A stretch of DNA of 64,000 nucleotides from the NCBI GenBank assembly GCA_013368325.1, contig JAACJK010000061.1:620001-684000 (forward strand), read 5' to 3'. Shown here in pieces: positions 44,240 through 54,130 of this stretch. Both the position numbers and the translations under genes were made by a program. This DNA is from Ephemerocybe angulata. Taxonomy: Eukaryota; Basidiomycota; Agaricomycetes; Agaricales; Psathyrellaceae. The notes under the pieces were generated by a model that was given only the letters and a program-made list of their open reading frames with translations, ran no database searches and was not told where the DNA came from. Every line of letters starts with the position of its first letter. The stretch's first letter is position 1.

Positions 44240-46332
44240 ATGACCACAATCTCTGGTATATTCACCCCGTCTTGGATTATCTATCATGAGGTACGTGGGC
44301 GCTTCGCTGTATTCCCGGTCGACCGGGTTGTTCTAACGCCACACAGGACACCATCACTCTTTATTTCAACACTCGTATCTCTACTATACCTCATATCACT
44401 ATCTACCCCTGGATCTGCGCTCCAGCTGCTCGTTTCGCCGACGACAACGACCGGTGCGAATACGACGGTCTACTGGGTGCGCGAACCCACCGACCCTACA
44501 CCCCTGTTCGACCTGCGCTTCGTAATCAATGCGGATGGGTCTGACCAGGGGCTTGCGATGGCCAACATCGACTTCTCCGTGCAGTCGGGGAACGGCGACG
44601 ACGGGGTGAAGAAGTTGGGGAAGGAAGTCGTGCAGTTTCCGAAGTCTGGGTAAGTGACATGCATCTATGCCCAGCTATCTCTTCTCTGCACCTTCTCCTC
44701 TGTTCGTCGCTTCTCGCAGAAAGCTAACGTATGTACCTTCGTGATCGCAGGCAGTTCGTCCTCAAGGCTGTAGCCGGGTAAGCCGATTTACTCGTTTCGC
44801 GATGCCTTTCCTCGCTGGGCTAACATCACTGCAGTCGTATCACCTGCTCCGTGAGTTTATCGAATCCGTTATGCCTCACATCTGAGCATGGGATACTAAT
44901 CGCCAGGGTCATCACTCTCAGCTCGATGCCTATGCCTTCAACAAGTACATCCCCAAACCCCAAACCGACCGACGTCTCCCCTACATCGTACGTATCCCTC
45001 TACTGAGACCGCCTCCTCTGTGATCTTACACCTTCCTGCTAGTAGAGTCGCTTCTGGCCCATCAAACAAGACAGGAATCATCGTCGGCGCCACGATAGCC
45101 GCCATCCTCATCCTCGCTGCCATCCTCCTCGTCATCATTCTCATCCTTAGACGGCGTCGCGCTGCCGAAGAGGAACGAAACCGCCTCAGCTTCCATCCCG
45201 ATCAGATGGTGCAATGCCGACGGAGTCGATGGGTCAGCGGGTTGAGCATGCGTGCGGGGGCGGAGCGATTCAGTATCAGCAGAGGGGGTGGACGCCCGAG
45301 TCCGCTCGCTGTTGGATCTGGAGTTGGAGTGGGCGCTACTCAAGCTGGGGGAGATGTCGAAGGAGCCGTAAATCCGTTTGAGGATGTCGAGGCGACCGCT
45401 GGGAATGAGGAGGTCGTGTTCGATGTCGATAACAGACACTCTATCGTCGAATCCGTACGCACGTCCAAGAACTCGTTCTCCTCCGCCTCGGCCGAACGCT
45501 CTCGCTACTCCGGCGACGTCGAGGCTGCAGAGGGTCTGGCACGGATATCCGAGATGGAGGAGACCCCAGTGTCAACGAAGAGGCTGCGGAGGAACATGTC
45601 CATTATCCCTCCCATGCCTATCCACCCACCTCCAAAGGCTGTCGTGCGCGATCTTCCAGCGATCCCCACCGACCCAGCCTTCGACGAGGACGTCTTCACC
45701 CCCCGCCAATCCTCCATCTACTACAAGCGCGACTCTGCAGAATCGACAACAGTCGCGAACATCAAACGCAAGTCCGCGCTGTCAACCGTCACAAGTCAAC
45801 TCCGAGGGCTGTTCCTTCGCCCGTTCCACCTCCGAAGGAGCCCCTACCAGCCCCGAACCTACCACCCGTCGCACCTCTCGCCACACCGTCAAGAAAAGCG
45901 AGCGCGACACCCCGAACGGCGCGTCCGCTCCCATCGCCATTCGCTCGACCAGGTACCCCGACGACGGCGACACTGCGGTCGTTACCCCCACTTCCCGAAA
46001 CGCCGATGACCGCCCCGACGTACCCCTCGATGCCCCGAACCCCCCTTCCTCCTGTCCCGAGGACGCCTTCCCTGCCCAGCCCGGCCCCTCGTCGCGACAT
46101 CCTGACTGAACGCCAGCAGGTGCTGCACACCCGTCTTGGTCAGGTCAATGCGCAGCTCTCGCTTCTGCGCTCGAAGATCGAGACGGGATCGGTGGATGGG
46201 ATGGTGGGTTCGAGGGTCGAGAAGGATTTGGAGAAGCAGGCGAGGCTTTTGGAGGCGAATATGGATAGTGCGTGGGCGTTGGGTGAGGTCGAGGAGAAGC
46301 CTGCTGGGTGGGAGAGGTGGATGAGACCCTAG
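44240..46332 (+). CDS. Single-pass membrane protein of unknown function (one frame break)
   Basis: Type I membrane protein. After ATG 44240 a hydrophobic segment (LFISTLVSLLYLISLSTPGS) would be the signal sequence, followed by an extracellular domain (LQLLVSPTTTTGANTTVYWV to GKEVVQFPKSG), short exons split by introns from 44651, 44780 and 44854, a Ser/Thr/Pro stalk (STSTSPNPKPTDVSP), the transmembrane helix (GIIVGATIAAILILAAILLV) and Arg-rich stop-transfer RRRR at about 45150. The long cytoplasmic tail is Ser/Pro-rich, ending in a helix (ILTERQQVLHTRLGQVNAQL) and TAG... at 46330-46332. The architecture is common in Agaricomycetes; I cannot assign a function. The frame shifts by one base near 45790-45810, where Pro-rich sequence resumes in another frame, so this is a frameshift allele or an assembly error. 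The N-terminus is uncertain because a GTACGT...ACAG intron-like stretch (about 44290-44345) would change frame if spliced. Confidence 0.65.
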
Positions 46333-46717
46333 GTCATCGCGTGTAGTATCTAATATGAATGTAGCATGAACAATATGATAGAGCACCTCCCTAATGATCC
46401 TTATTAAAGGCGGCTATGCGGTCGGCGCGATGATGACTGTTTCCCAGGATACATCGACATTTTGCAGCGAGCATACATGTTTGGTACCCATAGAACCTTG
46501 ACAGAACCCTCCTCTCACTTCGTGTAAGTAGTCGGGGATTGGAAAGTTAGTTGTGCGCCGAAGCCTATCTCCTTGTCCGAAATGAGAATGTGCTGTGACA
46601 TACAGTCACTGATGTCGGAGTTCTATGTGTCACAGAATCACGGTTGAGGCTGCCACCTGCCACCGAACGTTCATCTTGATCTTGACGCTCATCTGCTCAC
46701 TTACACTCTCTACCACA
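46333..46717. other. Short intergenic gap and promoter
   Basis: Nothing recognised; presumably holds the terminator of the membrane-protein gene and the promoter of the Mug135-like gene. Confidence 0.4.
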
Positions 46718-47575
46718 ATGGCTCCGCCAACGCTAGGCTTTGCGCAGGCATCAATCACCCGATTCAGTGCCCTCGCTCATGTTAGAGGTGAGCGACTCAC
46801 CATGCCACTTGCAACCTCCTTTCTACAGCTATTTCTACAGACACGTTGACCGAGCAATCTGCTCAGGCGCTTTGGGAGGCGGAGGTGGCATTGGATGCGG
46901 AGAAGAGACGTTTAGCCGATGACAACGCCCACAATGCAGGTGAAGTCTAAGACTGTCCCCGATGACATGGCTTGGTTAGCTAACGTTAAAACCCTTGCGT
47001 CGTTGCTAAAAAGCTGAACCAAATTGGCTCGCCGCCCTCAGAAATGAAATGCGTCAAGGGTTTCATGAGGTGCGGCAAGAGGTGCGGCAAGGGCTTCACA
47101 ATAATACGGTTGCTATCAACGCTCTAAGGGAAAGGGTTGACCACGTGGAGGTGAGGGTTGGTCGTGTGGAAACGAGACTTGTGTCGATCGAAGAGAAAGT
47201 GGGAATGGTGTTACAGGAGTCTCAGATAGTACGTCCGAATACCAGCTACTCTTGTCTATTCAATATAACAACCCCATTTTCAGATGTTTAACCAGTTAAA
47301 TCGGGCGAAGGCCACGGCAGAGTTTCCCTGGAAAAAGGTCCTTTTTGACGATGGGACCGATCCAGTGGACGATGTAAGCTCAACGTTACGGTTGATACTT
47401 CATGCTAATTATCTTTCAGCGTGGACTTCCCTACCTGTCGACACCGGCTATAATATCGGACCTTTCCCTGAACAACGTCATCAGCTACGAAGACGGATAT
47501 CACATTGACAGAGGTGCTCGCAGTCTGCCTGAACGCAGGGCGCAGCTAGCTAGATTCATTGGGGGCTGCTTGTGA
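46718..47575 (+). CDS. Mug135-like coiled-coil protein
   Basis: Five exons (46718-46787, 46841-46939, 47014-47228, 47284-47373, 47420-47575) with GT-AG introns of 46-74 nt join in perfect phase to a 209-residue protein. Residues about 55-130 form a coiled coil with repeated heptads (MRQGFHEVRQEVRQGLHNNT, RERVDHVEVRVGRVETRLVS). The C-terminal 75 residues (FPWKKVLFDDGTDPVDD, YLSTPAIISDLSLNNVI, ERRAQLARFIGG) resemble the Mug135-like C-terminal domain found in many Agaricomycete proteins, named after a meiotically up-regulated gene of fission yeast. Function is unknown. No stops or frame breaks, so it looks functional. The domain call is from pattern memory. Confidence 0.75.
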
Positions 47576-48780
47576 TAACTATTGACTATGTCGCGAATCT
47601 TGTCCTGTGAGGTCCATCGTACGAATCTCAATACCCAATGACATTGGTATCAAGTGCAGATGGACGGACACTTCAAGTTGGAGTGGGTGGTGTACACTCT
47701 ACTCTGGTGCCGGCGCGTGTGACCATCCTGCCGCAGACGCTCTTTTTGTGGAGGTTTGTGTGGTCTCTCTTTCTCTGTCCCATGTCTGCGTAAGCCCGAT
47801 CCAGCTGATATGGGCTGCACGATGGATGGATGGTACCGTCGAGGACTTCGGCGATCGTCGGTGATTCGTCGGTGATCATCGTCGATGTGCGGGCGTGCTT
47901 TTTCCGACTCTTCTAAGTACGTCCGCCTTCTCTCTTCCATAATCCATCTTTCACATGTCACTGACTATCCATCCCCTTCACATGAATATCTATCGCGCTG
48001 CGATTTGGCGCGCGGTAGGTACTACAGCATTGCATTGGACTCGCCCCTTAGCTATTTGATTATGATACTCGGAGTACACCGACGTCGCTACCGCGATGAC
48101 CTTGGACCGTTGATCGACGTGGTTTGAAATACTAGCACAGTTCGCGTTTGGACTTTATTCCAACGATAGACTATCGATCGGTACAATGGGAAGTTGTATG
48201 TGTATTGCCCATTTGTATTATACGTGTTTGTATTTCGGAAAGCGATGGTAATTGGTGCGACGCCTAGAATTGGGCGCTATAGTAGTAGAAGGCTTTGAGG
48301 GCTGTAAACATGCGGTTATGAAGCGCTTGCTGACCTACGGTATGCACAGCACCCATCTCAGAGTAGTTTTAGGTAGTACATGCTGTGGGGAGGTGGGAAC
48401 CGCTTTGCGGTGTCGTCGTAAGCCCCGTCCGTCCTACAGTTAGATATAAGCAGAGCTAAGTTTGCCCACCCACATCACACATGGCAAGGCATCTCACACA
48501 ACTCTCTTCTTAGCGCCTGTTCAGGTTCGCCGCCTCGCGAGGTATTCTGATATGGAATAAGACAAGTATACTGTATGTATTTATTTCACTGTGAGGTGTC
48601 TAGTCTAAACATACTGATAGTAGCTCTCCCCTTTTCCCCAACGCACATGGCGAGAGGTGAGTTATACTCTAATTCGAAGCGCCACTGCAACGAACATATT
48701 GACCCATTCTCTTTGAGCGTCTTTGACTTGGATGTGCACATAGGTGGGAAACATGAATAAATAGTAAAACGGAAAACCGA
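47576..48780. other. Intergenic, nothing recognised
   Basis: No supported gene. A GATCATC(G)TCGGTGAT-type word repeats near 47850-47885. Confidence 0.45.
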
Positions 48781-49320
48781 ATGAGCGCACATCTCACTTC
48801 CCTCACCACCAACTACATTCTAGCTCACTCTCCACTATCCACCTCTCCACACTCAGCACGCACCTTGGCTGTCTGGAGCTCGAATACGACTTCTACCGCT
48901 TCCATTCTGCGCCACTTCGCTGCCGCCACCCTCGTCCTCGACCCCTGCACCTTCACCACGGCACCCGCTCTCCGCATCCCAAAGCGTGTCGATCACCTAA
49001 AATTATCGCACATCGTCGACGAACGCGCCTCTTACCCCGTCTTCCGCGCCTTATCTCACTTCCACGGCCTAGCGTATGTCCGTTTATTACACGCTCGTTC
49101 TTGATGAGTGTTCTGGGGCGAAAACGCCTTAACTTCATGGGGAGTGCGTATCCACGTTTTCGCCACCTCCGCATCAAGAATTGTGCTTTCCTGTCTGCTA
49201 CAGGACTCGTTACGTTTATCGAGGCTCTCAATATAGATTGAGAGGCACCTCTGGATGTGTTAGAGCTCATTGGATATCCGGTGCTCTTGCCACAGATCCG
49301 GGCGAGGGCTCTTAGGTGCA
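48781..49320 (+). pseudogene. F-box/LRR-type protein remnant
   Basis: The first frame reads SLTTNYILAHSPLSTSPHSA, then LVLDPCTFTTAPALRIPKRV and DHLKLSHIVDERASYPVFRA, and stops at 49102. Coding character continues in another frame: RLNFMGSAYPRFRHLRIKNC, FLSATGLVTFIEALNID, a stop, then LDVLELIGYPVLLPQIRARA. Leucine-rich-repeat spacing and similarity to the 9.9-10.1 kb fragment suggest an F-box/LRR protein. At least one frameshift and one stop. No F-box itself is visible. Confidence 0.45.
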
Positions 49321-49589
49321 CTCGTGTTCTTTAGATACGATTTCACTCTATTTTACGGAAGCCAGTACCATGGTTGAATGAGTGCGGTGGCCTCGAAGGG
49401 TGTGTTTGTGCTTGGTGTGTCTGCGTTCGCGCGCACAGGTCGGCCACTATGGCTCAGACACATTGGAACCGACGCTACGCTATTATGCGAAGTGGTTTCA
49501 CCATGTCTTGGTATCCGGTTCTACAGCGCAAACGGCGAGCTAGACAGCGCCGCCCCGACGACTACCGGGCCCACGCGCATAAGAGACGC

Positions 49590-49860
49590 CGAAGTTCCGT
49601 TGGGTCAGCAATCGCGTATGGTGGGATGAAGGCGGGGCTGGTGGTTGGTTCTATGCGCGTCTCTATATCTCCATCCTGGGAGGGTCTGACTGACTGACGG
49701 TGGGGGCAGCGTTCTACAGGATCTTTGACCTGCTCTTGATGCTACTGTGCTACATCGAGCTTATGCTCTCGCTTCTCCATCTTCGGCGCAGGCTCCATCT
49801 CCTCTGCGTCCTCCTCCTCTACTCATCACCTGTTGTACTTCCTTCCTCGCTGACTCGGCC
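49590..49860 (+). pseudogene. Voltage-gated K+ channel fragment 1
   Basis: Broken piece of a Kv-type potassium channel. NRVWWDEG-like sequence at about 49612 corresponds to the start of S2 in the better copy, and AFYRIFDLLLMLLCYIELML (from about 49711) to S3, followed by a damaged S4 region. Nucleotide similarity to copy 2 (GCGTTCTAC(A/G)GG(A/C)T) is visible. No open frame spans it. Confidence 0.5.
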
Positions 49861-50169
49861 GGGATTATGATACTGGAGGTTATCCATTGTGGTGAGGTGA
49901 TTGTGGGTGAGTGGGTTAAACGGTGCTGGGTTGATAAAAAACTATGCACAAGTTGGCCTCTGGTCTGTAAACAATAAAATTTAAATTTCTCGGGCTGGGA
50001 AAAGGGGGTCTCCAATATACAACTATGGGCATTTAAAGGGCTGGTTTGTAGGGATCGACGGCTAATATGAGCATGCAGATCGTGGACGTCGAAGAATCTA
50101 AACCACCCTCCCAACGCGGGGAGTCTATAAAGTGAGGTCGTCGCCCAGGAACTAGTCTGATATCGTTAG

Positions 50170-51290
50170 TTCCTTGACCTCAGGCAGACGACGAAGCCAC
50201 CCCGATGGCCGCGGACCAACGTCAGGGCCAAATGATTCATCGAACACGGCAAAGCATTCCCACACACCTTTCCTCCTCCCACCACCATCCGTCGGGCGTC
50301 GCCCTGCGCAATGGCGGTGGGTTCGCCCAACACAACGCCGCTTCGCTCTCCTCGTCGCCCCGGCCCACACCCGCTCTTCACACAGCCAAGAACTCATAGA
50401 CGACGACGACCTCCTCACCATCCGACCCCATGGAAACGGTGCCTTCATGAGCGACTGGACAATCGCGTGTGGCTGGGGATTAAGAAGGGGTTGGTTTTTG
50501 TGTTTACGGGCGAGTATATTCGTGTTGGAGTTCTTGTTTAGGTGCGTCTTTATACCTCTATCATGGTAGTGTTAGGCTGACGGTGTGACTGGCGTTCTAC
50601 GGGCTGATTGACCTCCTCTCGGTCAACACCTCCCTTCTCTCCCGCTTCTCCATCCTGCGCGTGTTCCGCCTCCTCCGCGTCTGTGCGTCCGGCTCACCCC
50701 TCCCTCCCGCGAACTCCGCTCTACCAAGTCTCTAGGACGATCGAAGTGGTGTATCCCTCCGTGCGCCAGGATCCTTCGCGCTTTTGTACGCCGTCCCATC
50801 TTCCTATCCTCGACCGGCTACTGATCTCCCTGCGTCTCTAGCTCCACAGATACTTCGCCGAACGCAGGACGTGACGGGGCCATCGAAACCTTCATCAACT
50901 CTGACGGCGACTCCACCCAACTCGTTTCCCCCCGGCGCCGGCGAATGTTCCATTCCAGTCATCGGTGAGTACCATCGGTGAGTACACACCATTCTCCCGT
51001 TTTCCCCCTCCCCCTTCCACATCACCCCGATCCCCTTCACACTTCGATCACATTCACTAACACCGACCTCATCCCGACGAGGGAGCTCCTCGATCTCGTC
51101 TTCGCACTTCCGCGCCGTCCACGTTTCTAATCATACTGACTACTCTTCCTTGATCTAGCGGCCTATGCGACGAGATCCCCGTCCCCGTCTCTCAGGACGT
51201 AGACTCCGTGACCCTTCCGGGACGTGTGCTCCGGAGGGATTCGAGTCTTATTTAGAGGCATGTTGGAGGATAAGGTGCGTCTTGGATCCT
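50170..51290 (+). pseudogene. Voltage-gated K+ channel fragment 2
   Basis: Most complete of the channel remnants. In changing frames: a cytoplasmic N-terminus (SHPDGRGPTSG region and its continuation, shared with the 59.9-kb fragment); NRVWLGIKKGLVFVFTGEYI (S2); AFYGLIDLLSVNTSLL (S3); SRFSILRVFRLLRV (S4 voltage-sensor arginines); RTIEVVYPSVRQ (S4-S5 linker/S5 region); AIETFINSDGDSTQL (pore turret); and EIPVPVSQDVDSVTLPGRVL at about 51170 (cytoplasmic tail before a GGATAAG|GT donor). The pore helix and the TVGYG filter are not legible. Several stops and frameshifts. The parent would be a plasma-membrane, voltage-activated K+ channel. Confidence 0.65.
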
Positions 51291-51839
51291 TTTTTCGTGG
51301 TGTGGTTTCCCGTTTTCTCGGTTCTTCTGTGTTTCGAGTTCGTGCACCGTTCGCCGACATCCACTATACCGGACGTTCCCCAGTTCTTCTTACTTCTTTC
51401 TTTCTTCCGTTATCCCCTCGGTTCTTCGTCCATCCGTCCATCTGTCCTATGACACCCATCTGCGTCCACCCGCACAGGGGGATTGGGCTTAACACAAGGC
51501 ATGTTTGGGGTGGTAGCGTCTGTTGGACGTCCGCCGCTCGTTCCGCGTCGTTAAGCTCCATATACTCCAGGTGCGGTTGTGCATGTGTTTGGGAGAGTCT
51601 AAGGCAGCGGAGTGGGTGTGAGCGCTGGTACGGGGTTTGTTGTTCGGAGTAAAACTCGAGGCGGGGGCGGGTTTGCTAGTCTGGCTGTCACCCATACGGA
51701 CTATTCATGTGCGTTTTGCTCATTTCGATCGAACACTGATGCGAGCGGGCGATAGATGAGTTTCAGAGCAAGCCAGCAAAAGCCCGAGTCGAGGGTAATC
51801 CGCCACCAAAGGCAGTGGGAGGGACCGTCCAACTCAGGT

Positions 51840-52270
51840 CCTGTCGGGGTGTATGCGCGGTCCTGCGGGAGAGCTGTTTCTTGTGTACAGGGTGCTCGAG
51901 ACGGTGCCGGCATTCGATCAGCAATTGTGTGTGGCTGGGATGACGACGGTTGGTTTTTGTGGTTATGGTGGAGTGTATTGCGCGGGTGGGGTGTTGGAGC
52001 TTAGTTACCTGGGTTCTATGGGCGTCTACATATCTCTTAGTATCATTAGGGTGCTGTACTGAGCGTGCTCTCGCTATTATCGTACTGTATCGAAAGCATG
52101 CTCAAGATATCTCTGTTCTCTTCTGATCCTCGATCACGACCGTGGCCTGCGGCGAGGACGATTTAGACGCGCTCGTTCCTTGGGCAAGTCATCGCCCTCC
52201 CATACTCGCTTGCGTTTGGACCGCCCTCGATTATTGCCCTCCTGTTTTGTGTGGACCTACGAGGATAAGG
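51840..52270 (+). pseudogene. Voltage-gated K+ channel fragment 3, filter mutated
   Basis: Third channel remnant. RVLETVPAFDQQ is the S1-S2 loop, followed by a frame-broken S2 and a damaged S3 (VLSLLSYCIESMLK). At 52133-52156 it reads ITTVACGE where K+ channels have TTVGYGE, so the two filter residues Gly-Tyr are Ala-Cys. A frameshift follows, then TRSFLGQVIALPYSLAFG and IIALLF, the pore exit and S6. The end GAGGATAAGGT matches the exon end of copy 2. Non-functional. Confidence 0.65.
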
Positions 52271-52756
52271 TTAGCTATTCTGGTTGGTGTATTTCGGTCG
52301 GTCGTTGTACGGTTTTCGAAGCGGCTGGGTGATACTTCTTCGACTACGTTCCTTCTCGTCCCTCTTCGTGACTTCGTGACTTCAAGTTCTTTCCATGTGA
52401 CAGTCTTCTTCGGCCGATGTTTGCAGCTGCGGCATTAATCAAAACAGAAATGAACGCGGCAGTATCCTGATATGCTTTACCGTGTTATATCCGTGAGCTC
52501 AGACAACGAGGCGTGAGCAGGAGTTTGGATGAGGTACAGCGTGAAGGAGACTGGCACAAGATACTCAAATTCGTTGAACGCCAAAAGCAAGACCGTGAAC
52601 GAAGGAGGGGAAAAGCAATATTATAAATACTTGGTAAATAAGGTTGATCGTTGTACGTTAAACCGTCCTGTCCGAGGAACAGCGAGATTGGCATAGTAAC
52701 ATGTAGATCAAGGCTGGAAAACAGATAAATTAGCAACCGAAGTGAACGTGTGGAAT
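52271..52756. other. Intergenic, nothing recognised
   Basis: Gap between the third channel remnant and the CHAT pseudogene. It may contain 3' channel sequence but I cannot align it. Confidence 0.4.
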
Positions 52757-54130
52757 TGGTGTGGAATACAAGCAAGCAACGATTGATCTGAGTTGTCGTT
52801 CAGCCGAAGGCGTAGCTGTTGAATGGCACAGTGGAGTGCATGAGCAGAGTGCGTCCCATCAAACTTGCCCCCACTGGAGGGCTCCCTGCGATCCAGTAGG
52901 CATCAATAGAAGTCGACGGCGACATCTGGGGCGTGGTGATCCCCAATAGACCACATAGTGGCCACTACTCAGCGATATCCCGCAGAGAGCATACCCGCAG
53001 CAAGGTGAACAGCCTCGTCGGGTAACGTCTGCACGCCAGTGCTCGTCTGACATGCGGAAAGGAACGCTAGGTCCGCATTCTTGAGATCCCGCTGAAGGAT
53101 GCTCGCGAGATCAAGGGACCCATCGTGGAAGGAGAACCGACTCCGGAGTGGGTTATCCGCATCTTGGGAAGCGTGGCATGCCAAATGCACACTCCTGAGC
53201 CTAGCCATAGAGTCAAGACAACTGGAGGATGTAACGGCGCTCTCTTCCAGCTTCTCCACCCTAACAGCAGCACTTGTGGCCATGTCGTAAATAGCTCGAA
53301 CCTCTCTCGTTGTTCCAGGGATAGCTGAGCCACTGGGGGTGTTGGGCTGGCTGGTCAACAAAAGACCAGACACTTCCTTATCTATTTGGCGGTTGTTTCT
53401 GACTCGATCGGTGAGTGCGGCGACAGTGGGAGTGTATGATGACACTGCGTAATCCATGACGCTTTCGGTGCACTGATCGTCGTAGATTTCTGCTGCATGG
53501 ATTGGAAGGAATGATAACGGACCGGTAGGGCACCACCAGATTCTCGGTGGCGCTTCCCCTGAACTTCGGTCTATTGTCTAGAAGGATATGAAATTGTAAG
53601 TAAATCGACAAGCTTACTGTAGCCACACTCACGGGTATTTTCACACCGACCAGAATTGGCTTCACCACCTCCTCCCATAACCCTCGAAGAATACCTCGAA
53701 CAAGATCTGACCCTATTCCCGTCTCTTAAAACATCTACCCCCGTTGAGCCACGGTCACGGAGGTCGTACGAGCGAAGCTGGGTGCTCAGATCTTCCCTGT
53801 ATTGGTTACACTTCGCAAGTGAAAAGGCGGGGAGGGTGATGTGGATGAGAGTGTCCATTCCTGCCACCAGCGCAATCGCATCACACCGACCCTCCTCAAC
53901 ATTCACGACGAAGACATAGCCGGCCTCTGGGAGGTGCTGCAGGAGGGTATACCAGGGAGACGGTTCGAGGAACGTTTCAAATCCAGGCATTGCCCGGACC
54001 TTTGCGAGGAGACACTCGAACTGCTGCGAAAGGTCGAAATTCTTTCGCGCTTCGTCCTCCAAGGATATCTTCTCCGATAACGGTATGTCCGTTTGAAATT
54101 GGGCTCTTAGGCTTGTGTGGATTGGCAGGC
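52757..54130 (-). pseudogene. CHAT-domain protein, disrupted
   Basis: Remnant of a TPR-CHAT protein; CHAT is a caspase-like protease fold, abundant and mostly unstudied in Agaricomycetes. In order on the minus strand: KISLEDEARKNFDLSQQFEC, VFVVNVEEGRCDAIALV, VKPILVGVKIP, a GTGAGT...CTAG intron (about 53580-53634), RIWWCPTGPLSFLPIHAA, SSYTPTVAALTDRV, the catalytic His in RSVHLACHASQ, the catalytic Cys in DLAFLSACQTST, DEAVHLAAGMLSAGYR, then VVATMWSIGDHHAPDVAVDF and the tail. Damage: a frame change near 53690, TGA at 52969-52971 where Gly is expected, and TGA at 52903-52905 in the next helix. The His/Cys pair is intact. The upstream TPR part was not found. Confidence 0.8.

Noticed and set aside
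51853..51960. GMTTVGF read as the K+ channel selectivity filter
   Set aside because: Nucleotide alignment with copy 2 shows this piece to be a frame-shifted S2 region; the real filter position is at 52133-52156.
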